Shown: positions 9,898-19,987, numbered from the stretch's first letter. The stretch is DNA of 64,000 nt from Salipiger thiooxidans (GCF_900102075.1 NZ_FNAV01000015.1:1-64000), one strand, 5' to 3'. The notes: generated by a model from the sequence alone, not told the origin. Program-made: numbers and translations.

Positions 9898-10784
9898 TTA
9901 CACCCTTTCGATGTCGTGACGGCCGAACAGTCCGTGCGGACGGATCATGACTGTCAGAATAAGCACGGCGGCGACGATCAGTTCGCGGCTTCCCCCCCCG
10001 ACAAGCGGATCCAGGAAGTCGGCGCCCACGTTTTCCACGATCCCCAGGATGAGACCGGCGATCACCGCCCCCAGGATACTGTCGAGTCCACCAAGGACAG
10101 CGACCGTCAGACCTTTGAGAAGCAACAGTGACAGCGACTGATCGACGCCCTGGATTTCACCCCAGATGACGCCCGCCCCGAGGGCAACGACCGATGCCAG
10201 GGCCCAGGACAGGCCGACGCCGCGCTCGACCGAAATCCCGACCGACCACGAGGCCATGTAGTCATCCGCGATGGCCCGCAGTTTCACGCCGGTTCGCGTG
10301 CGGAAAAACAGCATGAAGGCGACAAAGAACGCGATCGTGACCGCTGCGCCGACCAGATGGATGCGACTGACGAAGATGTCGCCGACGAACAGCGGTTCAT
10401 AACTGACCCCCAATTCCATCGACCGCGACGTACCCCCCAGATTGCAAGCGTTGTGCCGCGCAGGAAGATGTCCAGGCCAAGCGTCAACATGAGGATCATG
10501 ACGACCGGGCGCCCCGCGAGACGGCGCAGTGCCACACGCTCGATTCCGAAACCCAGCGCGAACATGATGACCGCACCGAGGGGAATGGCGACCCAAAGCG
10601 GCAGGCCCGCATCATGGGACAGAGCAAGAACCACATAGGCCCCGACCATCGTCAGCCCGCCCTGCGCAAGATTGGGCACCGAGGAAGCCTTGTAAATCAG
10701 CACAAGGCCGATGGCGAAAAGCGAATACAGAAGGCCCGTCAGGGCACCGTTGATCGCAAGCTCTGATAGAAAGACCCAGTCCAT
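9898..10784 (-). pseudogene. livH: LIV-type ABC transporter permease LivH, 1-nt frameshift
   Basis: The first about 118 residues (MDWVFLSELAINGALTGLLY ... LRGTTLAIWG) and the rest (GTSRSMELGVSYEPLFVGD ... RPHGLFGRHDIERV) are both good LivH sequence but lie in different frames. They join at a run of six C at 10433-10438 (G6 on the coding strand). One extra G restores a continuous 295-residue LivH of normal length. Every other gene of the transporter is intact, so a homopolymer sequencing error is at least as likely as true inactivation. If real, the transporter would lack one permease. GGGAGGT precedes the start, which follows the acyl-CoA synthetase stop directly. Confidence 0.85.
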
Positions 10785-12704
10785 TCATACCTCCCTGATG
10801 GGAAGGCTTCTTTCGACCTTCCCGACTTCGCCGGTCTCGTAAGTCACCTGGGCGCTTACATGGACCTCTTTTGAACCATCGTAGAGCGCCGCGACGACGT
10901 CGGCATAACGTTCCTCCACGACCTTGCGACGCAGTTTCCGTGTTCTCGTGATCTCGCCATCGTCCGGATCGAACTCTTTCGGCAGGCTGACAAAGCGTTG
11001 CAGGCGCAATGGCTCGGTGAGGGCGTTGTTCACCCGCTTGAAAGCCCCGTGCAGCAGCGTGGCAACCTCGGCGCGCTGGGACAGATCGGCATAGGACGTG
11101 TATGGCACGCCGTTCACCTCGGCCCAGTGTCCGACCGCTTCGAAATCCACGCAGACCATCGCCGTGAGTTCATCCAGCCCGGCACCAAGCACCGCCGCAT
11201 CCTTGATGTACGGGCTGAACTTCAGCCGGTTCTCGATATAGTTCGGCACATAGCGTTCACCGCCGGCGGTATACATGACCTCGGAGACACGCCCCAACAC
11301 CACGAGTTGCCCGTTTTCCTCCACATAGCCGGCGTCGCCGGTACGCAGCCACCCTCCCTCAAGGGCCTCGGCAGTCGCTTCGGGCTTGTTGAAATAACCT
11401 TTGAACACGCTGTCGGAGCGGATCAGGATTTCCCCGTCGTCCGCGATTTTCAGCTCGACGCCCGGCACCGGTTTGCCAACGGTGTGAAGGCGTACCTCGC
11501 CCGGAGACTGGATCGCATTGATCGCGCTGTTTTCGGTCTGGCCATAGAGCTGGCGCAGCTTGATCCCAAGAGCCCGGTAGAAAACAAAAGTGTCTTCGCC
11601 GATCGCTTCGCCGCCGGTGAACGCATTCTTCAGGCGGCTCATCCCGAACTGGTCCTTGATCGGACCGAAAACGATCGCCTCTCCCAGAAGCCGTCCCAGA
11701 GGCTCCAACGCACCGCCGCTCTCGCCATTCAGCTTACGCGTCTCGGCAGCAACCGCCCGGTCCATGAAGAAACGGTACAGCCATTTCTTCAACGGGGTCG
11801 AATTTTCCATGCCGACCTGGATCGTCGTCAGCATCTGGTCCCAGCTTCGGGGGGCCGCAAGGTAAAAGGTCGGTGCGATTTCCCGCATGTCGCGCACGAC
11901 CGTTTCCTGCCGCTCGGGCACGTTCACGGTAAAGCGCCAAAGCAGCGCCGCCGCGACGGTAATGGCAAAGTCACCCACCCAGGCCATCGGCAGATAGGCC
12001 AGCACTTCCTCGTTCTCCTCGAAGGCACCGGCTGCATGGCCGTTTCTTGCCGCGGCGAGAACGTTCTTCTGGCTCAGGACGATCCCTTTCGGTTTGCCGG
12101 TCGTCCCCGAGGAATGCATGAAAATTGCCGGATCGTCGGGTTTTGTGCGGTTCAGAATTGACTCTCGGCGGTGCGGATCCTCGTTAAGATCATGTCGGCC
12201 GATATCGATCAGGTGATCCCATGACATCAGTCCGTCGTCTTCATAAAATCCAAGCCCGCGCGTTTCGTCGTATATGACATGAGCGATGCCGCTCGCGCCC
12301 GCGGTCCGGACCTCGAGAATCTTGTCGACCTGCTCCTGATCTTCCGCGATGGCCGCCACGATTTCGACTTCGCCCAGGAAATGCTGAAGCTCTTCGAGCG
12401 TCGCCCCCGGATAGGCCGGCATCGCGTAGGCCCCGAGCAGGGAAACCGCAAGCATGCCAGCGTAGAGCCGCGCACGGTTGTCGCCCAGAACAAGCACGGC
12501 CTTGCCCGGCTCTACTCCGAGCTTTTCAAGTCCAGCCGCGCAGGCCAGAATCTCTTCGACATACTCGGCCCAGGTGCTTTCTTTCCAGATTCCGCGCTCT
12601 TTTTCGCGAAGCGCAATACTCGACCCGTAGCGTGACGCGTTCCGCGCCAGCAATGTGCCGATCGTCTCGCTGGCGGAGACTTGCAATGTCGCCTCTTCAG
12701 CCAT
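10785..12704 (-). CDS. AMP-forming acyl-CoA synthetase, long-chain type
   Basis: A 639-residue adenylate-forming ligase that would activate the imported acid to its CoA ester. The AMP/phosphate loop SSGTTGKPK is at 198-206. Further motifs are the adenine-binding YGQTE, the hinge-region TGDAGYVEENGQLVVLGR and a late TRTRKLRRK containing the probable catalytic lysine. The chosen ATG has GGAGGG 5 nt upstream and overlaps the livG stop by 8 bp, indicating translational coupling. Synthetases of this kind are often embedded in LIV-transporter operons. The resemblance is to long-chain/aromatic acyl-CoA synthetases; chain specificity is unknown. Confidence 0.9.
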   Translation of the reverse strand: MAEEATLQVSASETIGTLLARNASRYGSSIALREKERGIWKESTWAEYVEEILACAAGLEKLGVEPGKAVLVLGDNRARLYAGMLAVSLLGAYAMPAYPGATLEELQHFLGEVEIVAAIAEDQEQVDKILEVRTAGASGIAHVIYDETRGLGFYEDDGLMSWDHLIDIGRHDLNEDPHRRESILNRTKPDDPAIFMHSSGTTGKPKGIVLSQKNVLAAARNGHAAGAFEENEEVLAYLPMAWVGDFAITVAAALLWRFTVNVPERQETVVRDMREIAPTFYLAAPRSWDQMLTTIQVGMENSTPLKKWLYRFFMDRAVAAETRKLNGESGGALEPLGRLLGEAIVFGPIKDQFGMSRLKNAFTGGEAIGEDTFVFYRALGIKLRQLYGQTENSAINAIQSPGEVRLHTVGKPVPGVELKIADDGEILIRSDSVFKGYFNKPEATAEALEGGWLRTGDAGYVEENGQLVVLGRVSEVMYTAGGERYVPNYIENRLKFSPYIKDAAVLGAGLDELTAMVCVDFEAVGHWAEVNGVPYTSYADLSQRAEVATLLHGAFKRVNNALTEPLRLQRFVSLPKEFDPDDGEITRTRKLRRKVVEERYADVVAALYDGSKEVHVSAQVTYETGEVGKVERSLPIREV

Positions 12705-13503
12705 GCGTCCCTCCAACATATGCCTCGATGACCCTCGGATGCTTTACAACTTCCCTAGGAATGCCGCTGGCGATCATTTCGCCGTAGTTCAGCGCCAGCA
12801 TGCGGTCGCAGATGCCGATGATGACATCCATGTGGTGCTCGATCAGAAGGACGCTGACGCCGCGTTCGGCCCGAGCGTCCAGAATGAAGCGGGACATATA
12901 TCCCTTCTCCTCTTGGTTCATACCTGCCATCGGCTCGTCGAGGATCAGCAATTGCGGCTCCGCCACCAGCGCGCGCGCAAGCTCGACGCGCTTTTTCAGG
13001 CCGATCGGAAGGCCATCGACCAGCTCGTGCCGAATGCTCTCAAGCTGAAGAAACTCGATCACCTCTTCGACGATTTTACGGTTCTCGATTTCTTCGCGCT
13101 GCGCGACCCACCAGTAAAGCGCCGTGCGCAGAACGCCCTGCTTCATGTGGATGTGTCGCCCAAGCAGAATGTTGTCCAGAACGCTCATTCCGTTGAACAG
13201 GGCAAGGTTCTGAAAGGTTCGGGCGACCCCGAGCTTTGCAACCTTGTGCGGCGCGGTGCCCGTGATGTCATTTCCCGCCAGCCGGACAGTCCCTGTATTC
13301 GGAGGGTAGAATCCGGTGATCGCGTTCGTAAGCGTTGTCTTGCCGCTGCCATTCGGACCGACAAGACCAAAGATCTCCTTGGGTTGAATGACGAGATCCA
13401 CACCTGTGACAGCGACGATACCGCCAAACCGCCGTTCAATCCCACGGCACTCCAGTATTGCCCCATCACCGGTACCGACATCTGTTGTTCTTTGCGTCAT
13501 CAT
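12697..13503 (-). CDS. livG: LIV-type ABC transporter ATP-binding protein LivG
   Basis: A 268-residue ABC ATPase. Walker A GPNGSGKTT at 49-57, conserved ARTFQNLALF after the Q-loop, Walker B LLILDEPMAGMN and the switch His in LLIEHHMD are present. The signature region reads DGLPIGLKKRVELARAL, degenerate compared with LSxGxxQ, as in many LivG proteins. The frame is open further upstream, but the ATG at 13503 has AGGA 8 nt before it and gives the usual N-terminus. It is separated from the transporter permeases by the acyl-CoA synthetase, tying uptake and activation into one unit. Confidence 0.93.
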   Translation of the reverse strand: MMTQRTTDVGTGDGAILECRGIERRFGGIVAVTGVDLVIQPKEIFGLVGPNGSGKTTLTNAITGFYPPNTGTVRLAGNDITGTAPHKVAKLGVARTFQNLALFNGMSVLDNILLGRHIHMKQGVLRTALYWWVAQREEIENRKIVEEVIEFLQLESIRHELVDGLPIGLKKRVELARALVAEPQLLILDEPMAGMNQEEKGYMSRFILDARAERGVSVLLIEHHMDVIIGICDRMLALNYGEMIASGIPREVVKHPRVIEAYVGGTHG

Positions 13504-13541
13504 CTGGATCCTGTTGTCCCCCGCTAGGTTCGTCGCTTGTA

Positions 13542-14396
13542 TCAGGAAATCCGGAAATAATCCGGTCGCCCTGTCGGCCAGGGATCGCCCCACATCTGTT
13601 GCCCGCCGTCGATGTTCAGAACTTCACCAGTCACGAATTTTCCGGAACTGGCCGCCATATAGACAACGCCTTCCGCGACATCCCATTCGTCCCCGGCGTG
13701 CCGCATCGGATTGGAGTCCTGAAAGGTTGCCGCGCCCTCCTCGGGATAGTTCCCGAAACCGTTGCTTTCGCAGCACCCCGGCGCCACGCAGTTCACGCGG
13801 ATGTCATGCGGCGCCCATTCTACTGCGACCGATTTGGACAGGTATATCACCCCCGCCCTGGCCGCGCAGGTATGCGCGATGCCGGGCATCCCGCGCCAGA
13901 CGTCGGCCACAATGTTCACGATCGCGCCCGGCTGTTCGTGCTTTACCCAATGGCGCGCCATGGATTGCATCATCCACCAGGTTCCATTGAGGTTGGTGTC
14001 GATGACGGCATTCCAGCCCTTTGGGCTGAAATCCAGGGCGGCCTGCGGAAACTGCCCCCCTGCATTGTTCACCAATACGTCAATCGAACCGAATTCCTGA
14101 TTTACCCGGCCAACGAAATCCTCGACCTGCTCGGGATCCCGGATGGTCATGGGCATGGCAAAGGTTCTGGCACCCAGACCTTCGAGAAATTCCGTGGCCG
14201 ACGCCAGCTTTTCCTCGTTGCGCCCGTTTATCGCAAGGTTGGCACCCAGCCTGGCGAACAGGCTTGCAATCGCCAGACCCAGACCACCGCCCGCCCCTGT
14301 GACAACAGCGGTCTTGCCTGCGAACAGATCGCGTGCGAAAACGGTCGAGCGCACTTTCAGGTCTTCTGGCGAAGAACCGAACTGCGTCTTATTCAT
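13542..14396 (-). CDS. SDR oxidoreductase, trans-2-enoyl/2,4-dienoyl-CoA reductase type
   Basis: A 284-residue classical-fold SDR. The cofactor motif TGAGGGLG is at 33-40 and NNAG at 110-113. The usual YxxxK is missing: the aligned residues are Thr176 and Arg180 in HTCAARAGVIYLSKS. This matches the peroxisomal trans-2-enoyl-CoA reductase and dienoyl-CoA reductase group (known pattern HSGAARAGV), which reduces C=C bonds rather than alcohols or ketones. Arg59 in NGRN suggests NADPH. It is the first gene after the operator-bearing promoter at 14.44 kb, so it probably heads the whole minus-strand operon. Its job would be handling unsaturated intermediates. Confidence 0.88.
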   Translation of the reverse strand: MNKTQFGSSPEDLKVRSTVFARDLFAGKTAVVTGAGGGLGLAIASLFARLGANLAINGRNEEKLASATEFLEGLGARTFAMPMTIRDPEQVEDFVGRVNQEFGSIDVLVNNAGGQFPQAALDFSPKGWNAVIDTNLNGTWWMMQSMARHWVKHEQPGAIVNIVADVWRGMPGIAHTCAARAGVIYLSKSVAVEWAPHDIRVNCVAPGCCESNGFGNYPEEGAATFQDSNPMRHAGDEWDVAEGVVYMAASSGKFVTGEVLNIDGGQQMWGDPWPTGRPDYFRIS

Positions 14397-14434
14397 GACG
14401 CCTCCTCCCTATCCCCATTTGGGGTTATTTCGAT

Positions 14435-14463
14435 AATCTAACGCGCGTTAGAAAGTTAATCAA
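14435..14463 (-). promoter_or_regulatory. Promoter with perfect TetR-type operator for the left operon
   Basis: TTGATT (14458-14463), 17-bp spacer and TAGATT (14435-14440) on the minus strand. A perfect 16-bp palindrome, TCTAACGCGCGTTAGA, occupies 14437-14452 and covers the -10 box and spacer, the expected position for repression. The same motif recurs at 56409 and 63536, the latter next to a tetR gene. Confidence 0.8.
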
Positions 14464-14946
14464 GACAAGAATATGCTTTGTGCCCGCACCTCGCATTCAC
14501 ATGGCAAATACCTGAAAATAAACGATTTTATCCACTGCCATCAAGAGTGTCCGCGCGGACACCGGTACGATGCGGAACGCCAGCGCTTCTCTGGCAAGGG
14601 GCGCGACGGGATATGTCCAGGCATCGCAGAATCCACCGAAAGCGATCCCTGCGGCTTTGCTCGCCCCGCCCGCGGCAATCGACACCGCAGGTCGCACGCC
14701 CGGCGTCGATCGTGCCGTCCTTGTGCATTCGGGCCTGCGCCATTTCGCCATCGCAAGACCCGAAGCTTTTGCAAATCGCGGTGCCCGGAGTCAGGCCGTC
14801 CGGTACCGCACGCCTGCCGGATGCCCCAAGGACAAGGGAAAATGAACTTGCCATTACAAATCTCGTGCCTAGCTACTGGCAACAATAGGCCATCAACCAG
14901 TTAAAAGCCTCTGCCAAGCGCCTGAGGCCAGGAAGGACTGAACGTC
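14464..14946 (+). other. Intergenic region without a recognisable gene
   Basis: This 483-bp stretch lies between divergent genes. Several short open frames exist on both strands but none resembles a known protein or has a convincing ribosome-binding site. AGGAAGG near its right end serves the downstream cupin gene. It may contain a decayed gene, but I cannot identify one. Confidence 0.4.
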
Positions 14947-15615
14947 GTGGAACTCAACGCTGATTTCTCAAAACCGGTCGTCGTTCATTCGGACAGGATC
15001 GACTGGCAGCCTTCGCCGATCAAGGGCGTGGACAGACGTATGCTGGACCGGATCGGCGATGAGGTGGCGCGGGCCACCACCATCGTGCGCTATGCGCCGG
15101 GCAGCCGGTTTTCGGCGCACACCCATAGCGGTGGCGAGGAATTCATCGTTCTGGACGGCGTGTTTCAGGACGAGCATGGCGATTATCCGGCGGGCACATA
15201 TGTGCGCAACCCCCCCACGACCGCGCATACGCCGGGATCGGAGGCGGGATGCACGATCTTCGTCAAGCTGTGGCAGTTCGACATGGCCGACCGCACCCAG
15301 TTCCACAAGGATATGGAGGCCGAGCTTGGCGCTCCGTCAGAGGGCGTCGCCACGGCAGTCCTGCACCGGGACGCGCGCGAAGTTGTGGCCTACAGCAAAC
15401 TGGAGGCGGGCGCCGCCATGACGTCACATGCGCCGGGCGGGATCGAGATGCTGGTCATCAGCGGCACGGTCACGGTAGACGGTGACGTTTTGGAACGAAA
15501 TGCCTGGCTGCGCCTGCCGGATGGCGCGGCTTTGACCGCGACGGCGGGCGATCAGGGGGCGAAGCTTTGGATCAAGACAGGCCACCTGACCCATGCAAAA
15601 GCCCCGGCGGTTTGA
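14947..15615 (+). CDS. Bicupin protein, ChrR-like cupin domains
   Basis: A 222-residue protein with two cupin barrels. The first (about 30-115) carries the metal-ligand pattern His58, His60, Glu64/65 and His94 in [19 protein letters not shown] and TTAHTPGSE, close to the cupin domain of the anti-sigma factor ChrR. The second (about 125-215) lacks most of these ligands. There is no ChrR zinc-binding N-terminus and no adjacent sigma factor gene, so it is probably an enzyme or sensor of small molecules rather than an anti-sigma factor. A GTG start with AGGAAGG upstream is used. Function unknown. Confidence 0.8.
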   Translation: MELNADFSKPVVVHSDRIDWQPSPIKGVDRRMLDRIGDEVARATTIVRYAPGSRFSAHTHSGGEEFIVLDGVFQDEHGDYPAGTYVRNPPTTAHTPGSEAGCTIFVKLWQFDMADRTQFHKDMEAELGAPSEGVATAVLHRDAREVVAYSKLEAGAAMTSHAPGGIEMLVISGTVTVDGDVLERNAWLRLPDGAALTATAGDQGAKLWIKTGHLTHAKAPAV

Positions 15616-15780
15616 TCATGGCGATCAGGAAGCCTCGGTCCGTCTTGGGCGCTGCGCCGCCAGAGGCCGGGGCAATGGCTGCGCCATTCGGCAGTTGAGC
15701 GACGCACCCTTGACCTGTCTCACATTACGGCCCCCCGGATCATAGGCGATCTGCAAGCCACGCCAAAGGCAATTTGAAAC

Positions 15781-16842
15781 GTGCAAACCCAGACCCTTAT
15801 CATCGGCGGCGGTCTGTCCGGACTGGCCCTTGCCGCTCGGCTGGCCGCGGAAGGACGCGATTTTCGTCTGGTCGAGGCCCGGGACAGATGGGGCGGTCGT
15901 ATCCTGACCGAGCGGTTTGGCGAGGGTGCGTTTGACCTGGGCCCGTCCTGGTTCTGGCCCGGTCAACCCCGCATGGCCGCCCTGACCGAGCGGCTTGGAT
16001 TGACACGATTTGACCAGTTCTACGAGGGTGATCTTCTGTACGAAGATGAAACCGGACATATCCAGCGTGGGCAAGGCTTTGCGTCGATGCAAGGCTCATG
16101 GCGGCTGCGCGGCGGTATGGGCAGTCTTATCGACGCCCTCGTGCGCGACATTCCCGAGGACCAGCGTCTAAGCGCGACACCGATCCGGGCGCTGCACGGA
16201 ACGGCAGATGGCGTCACGGCCCGCACCGATTTCGGGCAGGAAATCAACGCGCAGCAGGTCGTGCTGACCGTGCCCCTGCGGATCGCGGCGCGGCTGTCCT
16301 ATGTCCCGGCGCTGCCGAATGACACCATCGCCACGATGGAGAGCATTCCGACCTGGATGGCAGGACAGGCCAAGGCCGTGGCCGTTTATGACCGTCCTTT
16401 CTGGCGGGACGCGGGCCTGTCCGGTGACGCGATGAGCAGGTTCGGCCCGATGGTCGAATGCCACGATGCCAGCCCCATGCGGGGCGGGCCCTATGCCATA
16501 TTCGGCTTTATCGGCGTTCCGCCCGCAGGCAGGCGCGATCGCCACGCCCTTGACCGGCAGCTTCGCGCGCAGTTGTCCCGGCTCTTTGGCCCCGAAGCAC
16601 AGGCGCCAAAGAGCCTTTTTGTCAAGGACTGGGCGGCCGATCCGTGCACGGCAACCGATCTGGATCACCGGCCTGTCCATGCGCACCCCGACTATGGTCT
16701 TCCGCACGTTCTGTCCCGGCTTTGGGACAATGCGCTGATCCTCTCCGGGACCGAGGTCGCGCCGACATTCGGCGGCTTTCTCGAAGGCGCGCTTGAGGCC
16801 GCGGACCGCGGCTATGACGCTCTGCAACGTAACGGGGATTGA
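15781..16842 (+). CDS. FAD-dependent amine oxidase family protein
   Basis: A 353-residue flavoprotein. The N-terminal dinucleotide-binding motif IIGGGLSGLALAARLA (7-22) is followed by the acidic ribose-binding residue in VEARDRWGGR and the second conserved segment FDLGPSWFWPGQPRM. The C-terminus has the FAD-contacting LSGTEVAPTFGGFLEGALEA. It belongs to the monoamine oxidase/protoporphyrinogen-oxidase fold group. At 353 residues it is shorter than typical monoamine oxidases (about 450). It uses a GTG start, has no export signal, and stands alone between the cupin gene and a convergent RND operon. Substrate unknown. Confidence 0.85.
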   Translation: MQTQTLIIGGGLSGLALAARLAAEGRDFRLVEARDRWGGRILTERFGEGAFDLGPSWFWPGQPRMAALTERLGLTRFDQFYEGDLLYEDETGHIQRGQGFASMQGSWRLRGGMGSLIDALVRDIPEDQRLSATPIRALHGTADGVTARTDFGQEINAQQVVLTVPLRIAARLSYVPALPNDTIATMESIPTWMAGQAKAVAVYDRPFWRDAGLSGDAMSRFGPMVECHDASPMRGGPYAIFGFIGVPPAGRRDRHALDRQLRAQLSRLFGPEAQAPKSLFVKDWAADPCTATDLDHRPVHAHPDYGLPHVLSRLWDNALILSGTEVAPTFGGFLEGALEAADRGYDALQRNGD

Positions 16843-16906
16843 GATGTGATGGCCGACGGCGGCACCGCAATGGTGGATGCCGCCGCGCGCACAGCACGAT
16901 TTCGGA

Positions 16907-19900
16907 TCAGCCCGCCGCGTCGGCGCTCTCGGGATCGGCGTCTTCTTTCGGAGGCTTGATCCGAAAGAAGAGCGCATAAAGCACCGGAACCGCAACGAGC
17001 GTCAGCACCGAAGCGAATGCAAGGCCGCCCATGATCGTCACCGCCATCGAGGCAAAGAAAGCATCCGGCAGAAGCGGGATCATCCCGAAGATCGTCGTGC
17101 CGGCCGCAAGCACCACAGGACGCAGACGGCTGACGGACCCATCTATGATCGCCTTGTAATCCGCGACACCCTCGGCGCGTTGCAGGTCGATCTCTTCGAC
17201 CAGGACGATGGCGTTCTTCATCAGCATGCCCGAAAGCGACAGGAAGCCAAGCAGCGCGGTGAACGTAAAGGGCAATCCGGTGAACAGCAGCCCCAGCACC
17301 ATACCCGTCACCGACATCGGCACGACAAGCCACAGGATCAGCGGTTGGCGGACCTTGTTGAACATCAGGATCGAGATCGTCAGCATCACAAGAAAGCCCA
17401 GCGGAAGCTGCTTTCCAAGACTCTCCTGAGCCATCTGGGCGCTTTCGAACTCTCCGCCCCATTCCAGGCTATACCCGTCAGGAAGCGAGATGGCCTCGAC
17501 ATCGGTCCTCACGCTCCGAAAGGCTTCATCCGCGGTCAGATCACCGCGCGCGCCCCCAAGGACAGTGATGGTCCGCTCGCGGTCGCGCCGGTGAATGAGC
17601 GCCTCGACAAGTTGGGTTTCGAAACTTGACACGAGGTTGGCCATCGGCACGTATGATCCGGCCCCATCGGACCACACAGACAGGTCACGCAGGCGGTCAA
17701 CCCCGTCGCGTTCGTTCTCGGAAAGACGGAGATGGATCGGGATCACCTCGTCGTCCTCGCGCAGCTGACCGACACGCAGCCCGGAGGTTCCGTACTGAAT
17801 GGTGTCGGCAATCGCGCCGCGCGTTGCGCCGGCCAGACGCATGCGCGATTCATCGACGATGGGTTCGATGAGGATCTCGCGCTGGCGCCAATTGGTGCGC
17901 GGATTGGTGATTGTACCGGCATCCTCGTAAATCCGCATCGCGTCATCCGCGAGCTTGCGCAGGATGACCGGGTCAGGCCCCGAAAAACGAACCGCCACAT
18001 CGGCACCGGAAGGCGGCCCGAACACGATTTCTTCGACACGGATCAGAGCGTGGGGAAATTCGGCGGGCAGATCCCGGTTCAGCCGGCTTGCGATAGACGA
18101 GATTGCCTCGGGGTCCGCGACCCGGACGATAAGCTGGCCATAGCTGGGGTCTGCCTGCTCGGGGTTGTAGGTCAACATGAAGCGGCTCGCGCCACGCCCG
18201 ACAAGGGTTGTCACGTCCGTCACGTTGTTCTCGGCCAGAAGCACTTGCTCCAGCCGTTTCATCTCGTCGTCGGTGACGTTGACATCGGTCCCCTGTGGCA
18301 TCTGGACCTCGACGTAGAAGATCGGAGTGTTCGATGCCGGGAAAAATGCCTGCTTGACCTGCCCGAAGGCCATCACAGACCAGACGGTAATCCCTAGGAT
18401 TGCCAGGACGACAATGACGCGGGACCGCAAAGCAAGCCACAGGAACCAGCGGTAGACCCCGTAGAACGCCCCTTTGTAGGGATCGTCCGACGTGTCCTTT
18501 GGCGCGCGAAGCAGCAGCTTGCCGAGGTAGGGCGTGACCGAAACGGCAAGCGCCCAGCTCATCAGCAGCGAGATCGCGATGACCGCGAACAGCGAGAACA
18601 GGAATTCGCCGGTCGCATCGGGCGACAACCCGATTCCGGAAAACGCCATGATCCCGATAACCGTCGCGCCAAGCAAGGGGATCGACGTGGCGGTTTCGGT
18701 CTCGGCCGCGGCGTCCTCCGCCGTCTTTCCGCGCGCCATCCCGATCACCATCCCCTCGGTGATGACGATGGCATTGTCGACCAGCATCCCCATGGCGATG
18801 ATCAGCGCGCCAAGGCTGATCCGTTCCATCTGTATGCCGAACACAGACATGAAGAACAGCGTCGAGAACACCGTCAGCCCCAGGGTCAAGCCCACCACCA
18901 GGCCCGCGCGCCAGCCCATGGTCAGCATCAGCGCGGCAACGACAATGCCGACCGACTGTCCGAGACTGACGAGAAAGCTGGAAACGGCCTCGTCCACGAC
19001 GACGTGTTGCTCGTAGATCGGAACGATTTCGACACCCTCCGGCAATTTCGCCTTGAGCCGGTCCAGACGGGCCGAAACCCCCTTGCCCACCTCGACCACG
19101 TTCCGGTCTGTCAGCGCCGACACGCCGAGGGTAAAGGCCGGCGTTCCGTTTTGCCGGATGACCTGGCTGGGCTGTTCGGCCTCGTCGCGGGTCACTCTGG
19201 CGATGTCATAGACCGCGACCTGACCAACCTCTCCCGCCACGCCAAGCCGAAGTTCCTCGATTCCTTCGGGGCTGACATAGCCTGGCGGAACCGACAGGCC
19301 GATCCGGGCGGGGCCCTCGGTAATCTCGCCGTTCGTGAACACCTGGTTTTCATCGGCGAGAACGCCCAGGACCTGGTTCGGAGGAAGACCCAGCTCTGTC
19401 AGCCGCGATGACGGGATCGAGATGTTGATCACCTCTTCCGCCAGCCCCTGAACCTCGACCTTGGCGACGCCATCGACAGTCACCAGCCCAAGACGCAGGG
19501 TGGTCGCCAGATCGCGCTGTTCTATCGGGCTCAGCCCTTCGGTCGTCACTGCATAGAACATGCCATAGACGTCGCCGAAATCGTCATTGATGATTGGCGG
19601 GCGGGCGTCTGCGGGAAGGTCGCCCTTTACGTCGCTGATGCGGCGGCGCATTTCGTCCCAGACCTGCGGGATTTCGTCGGGGCCGTAGGTCTGCTCGATC
19701 TCGACGGTGATCTGGGCCATTCCCGGCATGGATTTTGATTCCACCCGGTCAAGCTGCTTCATCTGCTGTAACGCGTTCTCGACGACATCCGCGACCTCTT
19801 CCTCGACCTCGACGGCCGTGGCGCCCGGGTAAGGCACGAAGACAAGCGCCGTTTTGAGAGTGAAGCTGGGGTCTTCGAGGCGGCCCACTGTATTCAGCCC

Positions 19901-19987
19901 CCAATAGCCGCCGACGAAGCAGAAGATGATGACCAGCCAAGCCGCCACAGGACGCTTGATGCTCGCGCGTGAGATACTGAATGCCAT
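16907..19987 (-). CDS. RND-family efflux transporter permease
   Basis: A 1026-residue inner-membrane pump of the AcrB/AcrD/AcrF superfamily, full length. It has an N-terminal transmembrane segment, two large periplasmic loops and the TM4 motif GMLVDNAIVITEG, whose aspartate carries the proton relay. A GMLMKNAIVLVEE motif lies in the second half. The family exports drugs, detergents and hydrophobic acids. It is preceded 31 bp upstream by a membrane fusion protein gene in the same direction. No outer-membrane TolC-type gene is adjacent, so an outer channel must come from elsewhere. It may protect against toxic acids catabolised here, but that is inference. Confidence 0.95.
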   Translation of the reverse strand: MAFSISRASIKRPVAAWLVIIFCFVGGYWGLNTVGRLEDPSFTLKTALVFVPYPGATAVEVEEEVADVVENALQQMKQLDRVESKSMPGMAQITVEIEQTYGPDEIPQVWDEMRRRISDVKGDLPADARPPIINDDFGDVYGMFYAVTTEGLSPIEQRDLATTLRLGLVTVDGVAKVEVQGLAEEVINISIPSSRLTELGLPPNQVLGVLADENQVFTNGEITEGPARIGLSVPPGYVSPEGIEELRLGVAGEVGQVAVYDIARVTRDEAEQPSQVIRQNGTPAFTLGVSALTDRNVVEVGKGVSARLDRLKAKLPEGVEIVPIYEQHVVVDEAVSSFLVSLGQSVGIVVAALMLTMGWRAGLVVGLTLGLTVFSTLFFMSVFGIQMERISLGALIIAMGMLVDNAIVITEGMVIGMARGKTAEDAAAETETATSIPLLGATVIGIMAFSGIGLSPDATGEFLFSLFAVIAISLLMSWALAVSVTPYLGKLLLRAPKDTSDDPYKGAFYGVYRWFLWLALRSRVIVVLAILGITVWSVMAFGQVKQAFFPASNTPIFYVEVQMPQGTDVNVTDDEMKRLEQVLLAENNVTDVTTLVGRGASRFMLTYNPEQADPSYGQLIVRVADPEAISSIASRLNRDLPAEFPHALIRVEEIVFGPPSGADVAVRFSGPDPVILRKLADDAMRIYEDAGTITNPRTNWRQREILIEPIVDESRMRLAGATRGAIADTIQYGTSGLRVGQLREDDEVIPIHLRLSENERDGVDRLRDLSVWSDGAGSYVPMANLVSSFETQLVEALIHRRDRERTITVLGGARGDLTADEAFRSVRTDVEAISLPDGYSLEWGGEFESAQMAQESLGKQLPLGFLVMLTISILMFNKVRQPLILWLVVPMSVTGMVLGLLFTGLPFTFTALLGFLSLSGMLMKNAIVLVEEIDLQRAEGVADYKAIIDGSVSRLRPVVLAAGTTIFGMIPLLPDAFFASMAVTIMGGLAFASVLTLVAVPVLYALFFRIKPPKEDADPESADAAG

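Noticed and set aside
14497-14904. Several overlapping frames in the 14.5-14.9 kb gap
   Set aside because: None has a ribosome-binding site or similarity I recognise, and the frames on both strands compete.
14947-15615. Cupin protein as a ChrR anti-sigma factor
   Set aside because: The zinc-binding anti-sigma N-terminus and an adjacent ECF sigma factor gene are both absent.
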